Source: Acetobacteraceae bacterium
GTDB taxonomy: Bacteria > Pseudomonadota > Alphaproteobacteria > Acetobacterales > Acetobacteraceae
Direction of reading: 5' to 3'
Length of the DNA stretch: 5,517 nucleotides
NCBI GenBank assembly: GCA_025356735.1
Contig: JANXRT010000382.1
Span: forward strand, 1-5,517
Part shown: in pieces, positions 1 through 5,517 of the stretch
How the letters are laid out: every line of letters begins with the position of its first letter
Numbering within the stretch: position 1 is the first letter of the stretch
Notes under the pieces: model-generated
Told to the model about the DNA's origin: nothing
The model's input: only the letters and a program-made list of their open reading frames with translations
Database searches by the model: none
Position numbers and translations under genes: made by a program

Positions 1-785
1 ATGATGGTGTCCAAGCTTCCGGGAACAACCGCCGGCGCACCCTGCTCCGAGCTTGCCAGCAGGCAGGCGGCCCGCTCCGGCTCGACCACCACCAGCATCG
101 GCGCCGGTGCCAATGCCGCGCGCAGCTGCACCGAAACCGCCGCCGCCATGCCGCCCACGCCGCCCTGAACGAACACATGCGTCGGCGGGGCACCCTGCCA
201 CTGAGCCAACGCCTCATCCGGCATCATCCGGTAACCCTGCATGATGTCGCGCGGAACTTCGGTGTAGCCCGGCCATGACGTGTCGGAGACGACGAGCCAA
301 CCCTCCCGCGCCGCCGTGGCCCAGGCGGTGCGGACCGCATCGTCGTAGGTTCCTGAAACCCGGCGGATTTCGGCGTCGTACGAGGCGATTGCCTCCACCC
401 GCGCCTGGCTGACACCGCCATGGACGAAGATCACCGCCGCGCAGCCGAACCGCCGCGCCGCCCATGCCACCGCGCGGCCATGATTGCCGTCGGTCGCGCA
501 GGTGACGGTGATATCCCGCCCTGCCTGGCCGCGCGCCATCAAGGCACCGATCGCGTAAGCCGCGCCCAGCGGCTTGAAGCTGCCAAGCCCGAACCGCTCG
601 CCTTCGTCCTTCAGCCGCACACAGCCGATGCCCGCACCCGCGGCGATGTCCGGCAAATCCCGTAACGGCGTCGCCTTATAGTCTGGCCACGAAGTGATCT
701 CCGCCCTGGCCCGGCGAAACCCGGCGGCGGTCAGGATCACCATGCCCGGCGTTCCGACATTCGGGTTCGCGATGATGCGGATCAT
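1..785 (-). CDS. dpaL: Diaminopropionate ammonia-lyase (PLP-dependent), C-terminus cut off by window edge
   Basis: The 261 complete codons visible begin at an ATG at 785 and stay open to the left edge, so the C-terminal third is missing (family members are usually about 380-400 residues). The family converts 2,3-diaminopropionate to pyruvate and two ammonia in the cytoplasm, using PLP of fold type II. Seen in the sequence: TPLRDLP near 39-45; RFGLGSFKPLG with the presumed Schiff-base Lys at 71; ATDGNHGR at 97-104 (Asp 99); SDTSWPGY at 167-174 (Asp 168); PRDIMQGY at 178-185; and the phosphate-binding loop QGGVGG at 207-212. From memory, E. coli YgeX uses Lys77, Asp120 and Asp189; the 69-residue spacing between the two Asp residues is the same here. 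Upstream lies only a weak purine-rich stretch (GGCGAGA). The gene diverges from the denD-like gene. Family assignment is firm; substrate is inferred, and a related serine/threonine dehydratase-like activity is the alternative. Confidence 0.87.
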   Translation of the reverse strand, partial: MIRIIANPNVGTPGMVILTAAGFRRARAEITSWPDYKATPLRDLPDIAAGAGIGCVRLKDEGERFGLGSFKPLGAAYAIGALMARGQAGRDITVTCATDGNHGRAVAWAARRFGCAAVIFVHGGVSQARVEAIASYDAEIRRVSGTYDDAVRTAWATAAREGWLVVSDTSWPGYTEVPRDIMQGYRMMPDEALAQWQGAPPTHVFVQGGVGGMAAAVSVQLRAALAPAPMLVVVEPERAACLLASSEQGAPAVVPGSLDTI

Positions 786-868
786 TTTGCGTCTCGCCTG
801 GAGAAGAAAGCATGGGGGCAGAGCCCTTGGCCTTGCCTTACTGCGCTTCGCGCGCTTAAGGAAATCCA
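786..868. promoter_or_regulatory. Divergent intergenic region between dpaL-like and denD-like genes
   Basis: These 83 bases separate two start codons that point away from each other, so they must hold promoter elements for both genes unless transcription begins inside a coding region. Near the right end AAGGAAA (858-864) is the Shine-Dalgarno sequence of the denD-like gene. A short GGGC-AGA-GCCC hairpin lies at 816-826, but it is only 4 bp long and not convincing as an operator. I cannot point to clear -35 and -10 boxes. The function is inferred from gene layout. Confidence 0.35.
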
Positions 869-1852
869 ATGAAAATCTCCATTCTCGGCGGCGGCGGCTT
901 CCTTGGCCAACGCATCGCGAACCGGCTAGCGCGCGAGGGCCGGCTCGGCAACGTCGCGGTCACCGGCCTCGTGCTGTTCGACATCGTGCCGCCACGGCCG
1001 ATCGACGGGGCCGCCTTTCCGATCAGCTGCCTTGGTGGCGATCTGGTGGATCTGCCGGCGAGCGCCATCCCCGACGACACGGCAACCGTGTTCCATCTGG
1101 CCGCGGTGGTCAGCGCCCAGGCCGAGGCCGATTTCGAGCTTGGCCGCCGGGTCAATCTCGCCGGCACCGACGCGGTGATCGACCGCTGCCGGCGCCTCGC
1201 CCAGCCGCCGCGGGTCGTGTTCACCAGCTCCGTCGCCAGCTTTTCCGGCGGCCAGGGCGCCCGGCTGACCGACAATGCGCGCCAGCTTCCGGCCAACAGC
1301 TACGGCACGCAGAAGGCCGCCGCCGAGCTTATCCTGGCCGATGCCACCCGGCGCGGCTTCCTCGACGCCGTGTCGCTGCGCCTGCCGACCGTCGTCATTC
1401 GCCCCGGCCGTCCGAACCAGGCGGCCAGCGGCTTCTTCTCCGCCATTCTGCGGGAGCCGCTGCTTGGCCTGACCACCAACCTTCCCGTGCCGGACGATTT
1501 CGAGGTCTGGATCTGCTCGCCGCGCCGCGCCACGGACTGGCTGCTGCACGCCGCCGCCATGGACACGGCCGCCCTGGGGGCGGATCGCAGCATCACCCCG
1601 CCCGGCCTTTCGGTCACCGTCGCCGACATGCTGGCGGCGCTCGAAGCGGTGCGTCCCGGCGCCAGCGCGCTTGTCGGGCGGGTGCCGGACGCCGCGGTCG
1701 CTCAGATCGTTGGCGGCTGGCCGTCGGGCTTCGTGCCGTCACGCGCCAGGGCGCTCGGCTTTTCGGCCCACGAGAAGCTGGCCGAGCTGGTCCAGGCGTT
1801 CATCGACGACGACCTCGTCGCTACCCTGGCCGACCGCGCGATAATCCGGTAA
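869..1852 (+). CDS. denD: DenD-like D-erythronate dehydrogenase (extended SDR, NAD-dependent)
   Basis: This complete 327-residue protein belongs to the extended short-chain dehydrogenase (NAD-dependent epimerase/dehydratase) group. The ATG at 869 is supported by AAGGAAA ending four bases upstream (858-864). Seen: a Rossmann glycine motif GGGGFLG at 7-13; an acidic Asp at 38 after the second strand, which favours NAD over NADP; HLAA at 76-79; the Ser region FTSSVASF at 118-125; the YxxxK pair YGTQK with Tyr145 and Lys149; and RLPTVVIRPGRPN at 171-183. That last stretch, with REPL, SPR and the PGLSVTV segment near 245-251, is typical of D-erythronate dehydrogenases. In characterised pathways DenD oxidises D-erythronate to 2-oxo-tetronate, which a kinase and an aldolase then process. 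Those partners are not next to it here; the neighbours are dpaL and a ClC gene. The substrate is therefore an inference from family resemblance, and another four-carbon sugar acid is possible. Confidence 0.83.
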   Translation: MKISILGGGGFLGQRIANRLAREGRLGNVAVTGLVLFDIVPPRPIDGAAFPISCLGGDLVDLPASAIPDDTATVFHLAAVVSAQAEADFELGRRVNLAGTDAVIDRCRRLAQPPRVVFTSSVASFSGGQGARLTDNARQLPANSYGTQKAAAELILADATRRGFLDAVSLRLPTVVIRPGRPNQAASGFFSAILREPLLGLTTNLPVPDDFEVWICSPRRATDWLLHAAAMDTAALGADRSITPPGLSVTVADMLAALEAVRPGASALVGRVPDAAVAQIVGGWPSGFVPSRARALGFSAHEKLAELVQAFIDDDLVATLADRAIIR

Positions 1853-2019
1853 CGGCTTCCTTACCGCATTTTAAATTGCCGATTGTCGATCCGCGGTTGA
1901 TTGCGCCACCGCTTGGTTGCATGACTGCCGGCAGGATGTAGCGGGCCATCGTCGGCGGTCGGTCCGATCCGCCGGGCAGCCCTGTCCGGCCTTGTCCGCC
2001 GGCAGTCTGGTCGTTTTCC
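1853..2019. other. Intergenic region before the ClC gene
   Basis: This 167-base gap separates the denD-like stop from the ClC start. It begins with an unusually AT-rich patch for this genome (about 1858-1890, including ATTTTAAATTG), which could hold the ClC promoter, though I cannot assign defined -35/-10 boxes. Further on is a perfect 10-base inverted repeat, GACTGCCGGC at 1923-1932 and GCCGGCAGTC at 1998-2007, whose arms are 65 bases apart. Immediately before the ClC start (about 2000-2019) I see no plus-strand Shine-Dalgarno sequence. There is no hairpin followed by a T-run, so no clear terminator for the denD-like gene. Confidence 0.4.
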
Positions 2020-4020
2020 ATGTCGCCTCCTTCCGGCGAAGCCACCCTTCCGGAAGCCGAGCAGCCCTCGGCCAGCGGCTCGATCGCGCCCAACGTCCAG
2101 GAAACCGAGAGCGAGACGCCGATCCTGATCGACGAGGCTCTGGGCACCACGGCGGAGCCCTCGGTCCGGCGCAGGACCTTGAGGTCGGTCGCCCGGCGCG
2201 CCTGGCATTCCACGATCGGGTGGCCACGCCTCAGCGGCAGGGGCTGGGGACGCCATCACCGGCCGTTCGGCGACATGGTGCTGCACGCGCCGCAGACGCT
2301 GCGGGCGCTGGTTCGCGCCGACGAGATCTGGCTGGTTGTGCTGGCAGCCTTCATCGGCTTCGGCGCCGGCATCCTGGTCTCGTTGATGACCTTCACCACG
2401 CAGTTGATGCACCAGCTGTTCTTCCGCCTGCAATCGGGCCAGAGGCTGTCGGGCATGGTCGAGCTCGATCCCGTCCGCTCGCTCGTCGTGCCGGTGCTGG
2501 GCGGTTTCGCCGTCGGCCTGTTCGGCCTCGTGATCGCCCGCATCTGGCCCCGCCGCGCGGTCGATCCGGTTGAGGCGACCGCGCTCTCTGGCGGCCGCAG
2601 GTCGCGCAACGACAGCCTGATCGGGGTCGCCCAGACCGTGCAGTCGAACGGCGTCGGCGCCTCGGTCGGGCTGGAGGCCGGCTACACCCAGATCGGCTCG
2701 GCGATCGCCTCCCGGCTCGGGCGCATGTTCCGCGTGCGGCGCAACGACCTGCGGCTGCTGGTCGGCTGCGGCGCGGCCGCGGCCATCGCCGGCGCCTTCA
2801 ACGCCCCGCTCACCGGCGCCTTCTATGCGTTCGAGCTGGTCATCGGCACCTACTCGCTGGTCACCCTGGCCCCGGTCGCGGTCGCCGCCATCATCGGCGC
2901 CGCCGTGGTCCAGATGCTAGCGCTGCCCGGCGACTACGGCACGCTGACGATGCAGGTGCCGTCGCGCATCGATGCTGTCGACTACATCCCGATTCTGACG
3001 CTCGGCATGCTGTGCGCCCTGGTCGGCATCGCCATCATGCGCGGCGTGACCCTGACCGAGCAGATGTTCCGCCGCTCCGGCGTGCCGGCCTGGCTGCGCC
3101 CGGCGATCGGCGGCCTGGCGGTCGGCGGCCTGGCGCTGGTCACGCCGCAGGTGCTGTCGTCCGGCCACGCGGCACTCGCGGTGGGGATCGACGCGCCGTA
3201 CAGCCTGAGCCACGTCGCACTGCTGTTCGTGCTGAAATCGGTTGCCTCCGCGGTCTCGATCGGTTCGGGCTTTCGCGGGGGATTGTTCTTCGCTTCGCTG
3301 TTCCTGGGCGCCATGCTGGGCAAGCTGTTCACCGGCGTGCTCGCCATCGTCACCACGGCGCATGCCCTCCCGCCGATCGTCGGCGCGCTGATCGGCATGA
3401 GCTGCATGGCGGTGGCGATCGTCGGCGGACCCTTGACGATGGGTTTCCTGGCGCTTGAGACCACCGGCAGCCTGCCGCTGACGGTCGCCGTGCTGGCCGC
3501 CTGCGTGGTTTCGGCAATCACCGTGCGGCGCACCTTCGGCTATTCGTTCGCGACCTGGCGCTTTCACCTGCGCGGCGAGGTTATCCGCAGCGCGGTGGAT
3601 ATCGGCTGGATGCGCAACCTGACCGTCGGGCGGATGATGCGGCGTGAGATCCGCACAGTGCGCGCCGATATGCCGCTGGCGGCGTTCCGCCGCGATTTCC
3701 CGTTGGGCGCCACCCAGCGCGTCATCGCCATCGACGAGGCCGACCGCTACGCCGGCATCGTCCAGGTCGCCGAGGCCCACGTCGATGCCGAGAACGTCCG
3801 GCGCGTATCCGACGTCCTGCACAACCCCGACGAGATGCTGGTCCCGCGGATGAGCGTCAAGGATGCGATCGCCGCATTGGAGGCATCGGAAAGCGACGCG
3901 CTTGTCGTGGTCGATGCGCCCGAAACCCGCAAGGTGCTTGGAGTGCTGACCGAGCAGTATGCGCTGCGGCGGTACAGCGACGAGCTGGACCGCCGCCGGC
4001 GCGATTTGTCAGGGGAGTAA
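2020..4020 (+). CDS. ClC-family chloride channel/transporter with C-terminal CBS pair
   Basis: This complete 666-residue inner-membrane protein should move chloride or another small anion, as a dimer with one pore per subunit. Residues 1 to about 100 are hydrophilic and rich in Ser, Pro, Glu and Arg. The ClC membrane core runs from about 103 to 515. Motifs seen: GASVGLEAGYTQIG at 213-226, where Glu219 matches the external gating glutamate (E148 in E. coli ClC); GAFNAPLTGAFYAFEL at 258-273; GFRGGLFFASLFLG at 417-430; GGPLTMGFLALETTG at 469-483; and Tyr508 in FGYSF, probably matching the ion-coordinating Tyr445. Two CBS-like stretches follow (about 530-588 and 596-655), likely cytoplasmic regulatory domains. 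The canonical GSGIP is replaced by a DPVEATALSGG region (182-192), and Leu273 sits where E. coli ClC has the proton-path Glu203. ATG 2020 is the first start after an in-frame stop at 1939, and codon use is gene-like from there. It lacks an obvious Shine-Dalgarno, so initiation at Met86 (2275) cannot be excluded. Channel versus antiporter is unresolved. Confidence 0.92.
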   Translation: MSPPSGEATLPEAEQPSASGSIAPNVQETESETPILIDEALGTTAEPSVRRRTLRSVARRAWHSTIGWPRLSGRGWGRHHRPFGDMVLHAPQTLRALVRADEIWLVVLAAFIGFGAGILVSLMTFTTQLMHQLFFRLQSGQRLSGMVELDPVRSLVVPVLGGFAVGLFGLVIARIWPRRAVDPVEATALSGGRRSRNDSLIGVAQTVQSNGVGASVGLEAGYTQIGSAIASRLGRMFRVRRNDLRLLVGCGAAAAIAGAFNAPLTGAFYAFELVIGTYSLVTLAPVAVAAIIGAAVVQMLALPGDYGTLTMQVPSRIDAVDYIPILTLGMLCALVGIAIMRGVTLTEQMFRRSGVPAWLRPAIGGLAVGGLALVTPQVLSSGHAALAVGIDAPYSLSHVALLFVLKSVASAVSIGSGFRGGLFFASLFLGAMLGKLFTGVLAIVTTAHALPPIVGALIGMSCMAVAIVGGPLTMGFLALETTGSLPLTVAVLAACVVSAITVRRTFGYSFATWRFHLRGEVIRSAVDIGWMRNLTVGRMMRREIRTVRADMPLAAFRRDFPLGATQRVIAIDEADRYAGIVQVAEAHVDAENVRRVSDVLHNPDEMLVPRMSVKDAIAALEASESDALVVVDAPETRKVLGVLTEQYALRRYSDELDRRRRDLSGE

Positions 4021-4036
4021 AGCGCCCCTTGGCGCT
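4021..4036. terminator. Perfect hairpin at convergent junction, possible bidirectional terminator
   Basis: AGCGCC and GGCGCT form a perfect 6-bp stem around the loop CCTT, directly after the ClC stop codon and about 40 bases beyond the stop of the convergent SDR gene. The position suits a terminator shared by both strands. Neither strand shows a T-run after the stem, so this is not a canonical intrinsic terminator. It could equally be a 3'-end stabilising hairpin or chance. Confidence 0.4.
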
Positions 4037-4076
4037 ATCCCGGCGAGGTACGGGTCAGAGCCCCATGCTGCTGGCA

Positions 4077-4814
4077 CTAATGGAACGTACGCCCGCCATC
4101 CACCGGCAGCGCGATGCCGGTGATGAACGAGGCGGCATCGGAGGTCAGGAACAGGATCGCCTCGGCGAGTTCGTTCGGCTGCCCGGTGCGGCGAAGCGCG
4201 TAGCGGCTGGCGATCTGGTCCTTGACGGAGTTGCTTGAGTACATCGGTGCCGTCATCGGCGTATCGACCGCGCCAGGACATACAGAGTTCACCCGCACGG
4301 TCGGCGCCAGCTCCTGCGCCAGCACGTTCGTCAACGTCATCACCCCGCCTTTGGAGGCGGCATAGGCGGATTGCCCGACGAACGGCAGGATAGCGACGCC
4401 CGAGGCGATATTGACGATGCTGGCGCGCGGCTGCTTCAGCAAATAGGGCGCCGATGCCTTGCACATCGCGAACAGGCCGAGGAGGTTGACCTCCAGCACA
4501 TTTCGAAAGGTCGCAAGATCGGTTTCCAGCAACGTGCCGCCGGCAAAAATCCCGGCCGCGTTGACCAGCCCGTCCAGGCCGCCGAATTCATTCGCGGCAT
4601 GGGCAACCGCCTGCTGCACCTGGTCCCAGTCGGTGATGTCCACGCCAAGCGCCAGGCCACCGATCTCGTCGGCGACGGCCTGCGTCGCTTCCTGTTGGCG
4701 ATCAAGCACCGCGACGCGGGCGCCCTCGGCCGCGAACAGCCGGGCGGTGGCGGCGCCGATGCCCGATGCGCCGCCGGTGATCAGCACGCGGCGGTCCTTC
4801 AACCGATCAGACAC
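4077..4814 (-). CDS. Classical SDR family NAD(P)-dependent oxidoreductase
   Basis: This complete 245-residue protein is of typical length for a classical short-chain dehydrogenase. It should interconvert a hydroxyl and a keto group in the cytoplasm. Seen: the cofactor motif TGGASGIG at 13-20; Asp38 after the second strand (LDR), favouring NAD; VDITD at 58-62; NAAG at 85-88; and the catalytic set Asn110, Ser138 (NIASG), Tyr151 and Lys155 (YAASK). CPGAVDTPM follows at 179-187, and the C-terminal ITGIALPVDGG is standard. It starts with GTG at 4814, overlapping the stop of the upstream acyl-CoA dehydrogenase by 8 bases. A GGAG Shine-Dalgarno seven bases upstream supports this start. The pairing suggests a step in an acyl-CoA degradation route, such as 3-hydroxyacyl-CoA dehydrogenation, but motifs do not fix the substrate. 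The FabG-like 3-oxoacyl reductases and sugar or steroid alcohol dehydrogenases look alike at this level. Confidence 0.9.
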   Translation of the reverse strand: MSDRLKDRRVLITGGASGIGAATARLFAAEGARVAVLDRQQEATQAVADEIGGLALGVDITDWDQVQQAVAHAANEFGGLDGLVNAAGIFAGGTLLETDLATFRNVLEVNLLGLFAMCKASAPYLLKQPRASIVNIASGVAILPFVGQSAYAASKGGVMTLTNVLAQELAPTVRVNSVCPGAVDTPMTAPMYSSNSVKDQIASRYALRRTGQPNELAEAILFLTSDAASFITGIALPVDGGRTFH

Positions 4815-5517
4815 TGGGCATCTCCAGCACGTTCTTGGCCAGCACGTTGCGCTGGATCTCGCTCGACCCGCCGTAGATCGTCGCGGGCCTCGACTGAATG
4901 AACAACCCGGTTGGGTTCAGCTCCCGGTTGCCCTCCAGCGGCCCGAAATTGCCGGCGTGCTCGCCCGAAATTTCCAGCATCGCCTCGGTAATACGCTGAT
5001 AAAGCTCGGTCTGGTTGACCTTCAGCATCGAGATGTCCGGCCCGGGCCGTTCCCCAGCCCGCACCCGATCCGCAAAAGTCTCGTACAGCGCCTTGTGGTC
5101 CGCCAGTTGCAGCCGCAACTGGTTATAGCGCTCACGGAATTCCGGCTCCTCCCAGGTGCCAAGCTTCTCGGCCAGCAGCCGCAGCCGTGATAGCGCGGCC
5201 GAGGACTGCCGCGGCGAGCCGATCGAGATGCGCTCGAACCCGAGCAGGTTCTTGGCCATCGTCCAGCCCTTGTTGACCTGGCCGACAAGGTTCTTCTGCG
5301 GTACCCGCACGTCGTCGAAGAACGTCTCGCAGAACTCGTCGGCCATATCGAGGTTGCGGATCGGCCGGATGGTGATGCCGGGCGTATCCATCGGGATCAG
5401 CAGGAAGCTGATGCCGTCCTGCTTTTTGCCCTCCTTGCTGGTCCGCACGAGACAGAACATCCAATTGGCGTCCATCGCCAACGAGGTCCAGATCTTCTGG
5501 CCGTTGACGACGTAGTC
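4807..5517 (-). CDS. Acyl-CoA dehydrogenase family protein, N-terminus outside window
   Basis: This is the C-terminal 236 residues of an FAD-dependent acyl-CoA dehydrogenase, open to the right edge, so the real start lies outside the window. Family members are about 380-400 residues, so roughly 40 percent is missing. Such enzymes introduce a 2,3 double bond into an acyl-CoA and pass electrons to electron-transfer flavoprotein. In visible-fragment numbering: DYVVNGQKIWTS at 1-12 is the typical middle beta-domain motif; ISFLLIPMDTPGITIRP at 36-52 continues that domain; FFDDVRVPQKNLVG at 66-79 links to the C-terminal helical domain; and IYGGSSEIQRNVLAKNVL at 214-231 is the C-terminal signature. 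The usual catalytic Glu of medium-chain enzymes (YEG) is Gly here (YGG). Glu95 in GFERISIG probably supplies the base, as in isovaleryl-CoA-like members. It is the first visible gene of a two-gene operon with the SDR. The acyl substrate is unknown; branched, aromatic or steroid side-chain acyl-CoAs are all possible. Confidence 0.93.
   Translation of the reverse strand, partial: DYVVNGQKIWTSLAMDANWMFCLVRTSKEGKKQDGISFLLIPMDTPGITIRPIRNLDMADEFCETFFDDVRVPQKNLVGQVNKGWTMAKNLLGFERISIGSPRQSSAALSRLRLLAEKLGTWEEPEFRERYNQLRLQLADHKALYETFADRVRAGERPGPDISMLKVNQTELYQRITEAMLEISGEHAGNFGPLEGNRELNPTGLFIQSRPATIYGGSSEIQRNVLAKNVLEMPSV
4822..4825 (-). promoter_or_regulatory. Shine-Dalgarno (GGAG) deciding the GTG start of the SDR gene
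   Basis: Read on the minus strand, GGAG lies seven bases before the GTG at 4814, inside the last codons of the acyl-CoA dehydrogenase gene. It supports the GTG start and, with the 8-base overlap of start and stop, suggests translational coupling of the two genes. Confidence 0.6.

Noticed and set aside
816..826. GGGC-AGA-GCCC hairpin in the divergent intergenic region as an operator or attenuator
   Set aside because: A 4-bp stem is expected by chance in DNA this GC-rich, and nothing around it supports a regulatory role.
694..1941. Long plus-strand open frame (415 codons) across the start of dpaL and the denD-like gene
   Set aside because: The product is Arg-rich and low-complexity, typical of an off-frame reading of GC-rich coding DNA. 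The same bases encode a clearly recognisable DenD-like protein in another frame with a good Shine-Dalgarno.
1861..2433. Minus-strand open frame opposite the ClC N-terminal region
   Set aside because: It has no recognisable domain and Gln/Arg/Gly-rich composition, and lies antisense to a gene with good codon use. Only the nested ATG at 2021 in a different frame was kept as a finding, because of its Shine-Dalgarno.
2917..3822. 301-codon minus-strand open frame inside the ClC gene
   Set aside because: The His/Asp/Arg/Gln-rich product is a typical antisense shadow of a high-GC gene, while the plus strand encodes clear ClC motifs over the same span.
4459..5190. 243-codon plus-strand open frame opposite the SDR and acyl-CoA dehydrogenase genes
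   Set aside because: It has Ser/Arg/Pro-rich composition without motifs, and both minus-strand genes over this span are unmistakable.
4807..5481. Treating the TTG at 5481 as the start of the acyl-CoA dehydrogenase
   Set aside because: The reading frame continues upstream to the window edge with the family motif YVVNGQKIWTS, so the gene is truncated by the window and the TTG is internal.
1..5517. tRNA, rRNA, riboswitch, CRISPR or insertion-sequence features
   Set aside because: Nearly all the window is coding, and the gaps are 56 to 167 bases. I saw no direct repeat array, terminal inverted repeats with a transposase, or tRNA-like cloverleaf in them.

Overview
The window is high-GC DNA (roughly two thirds G+C by eye) with tightly packed genes and a strong preference for C or G at third codon positions. 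It looks like chromosomal DNA of an alphaproteobacterium, possibly Rhodospirillales/Acetobacteraceae. That placement is inferred from composition and gene types only. I see no mobile element, CRISPR array, rRNA or tRNA gene.

Left part (1-1852): two divergently transcribed catabolic genes share an 83-bp intergenic region. On the minus strand is the 5' two thirds of a PLP-dependent 2,3-diaminopropionate ammonia-lyase (dpaL/ygeX type), cut off by the left window edge. On the plus strand is a complete extended-SDR protein that closely fits the D-erythronate dehydrogenase (DenD) family.

Middle part (1853-4020): a 167-bp gap leads into a complete 666-residue ClC-family anion transport protein. It has a hydrophilic N-terminal extension, the ClC membrane core and a C-terminal pair of CBS-like domains. 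Several canonical ClC signatures are altered: there is no GSGIP, GREGP becomes GLEAG, the second glutamate of the EE pair becomes Leu, and the Pro of GxFxP is lost. The external gating glutamate is kept.

Right part (4021-5517): a convergent junction with a small perfect hairpin is followed by a minus-strand operon that enters from the right edge. An acyl-CoA dehydrogenase (C-terminal 236 residues visible) overlaps by 8 bp a GTG-started classical SDR oxidoreductase. These two probably work in one acyl-CoA or fatty-acid-like degradation route: flavin-dependent dehydrogenation, then an NAD-dependent alcohol/ketone step.

The three blocks look functionally unrelated to one another. I found no convincing undescribed multi-gene system. 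The most interesting items are the altered ClC ion-pathway residues and a well-placed Shine-Dalgarno-plus-ATG on the strand opposite the ClC start.
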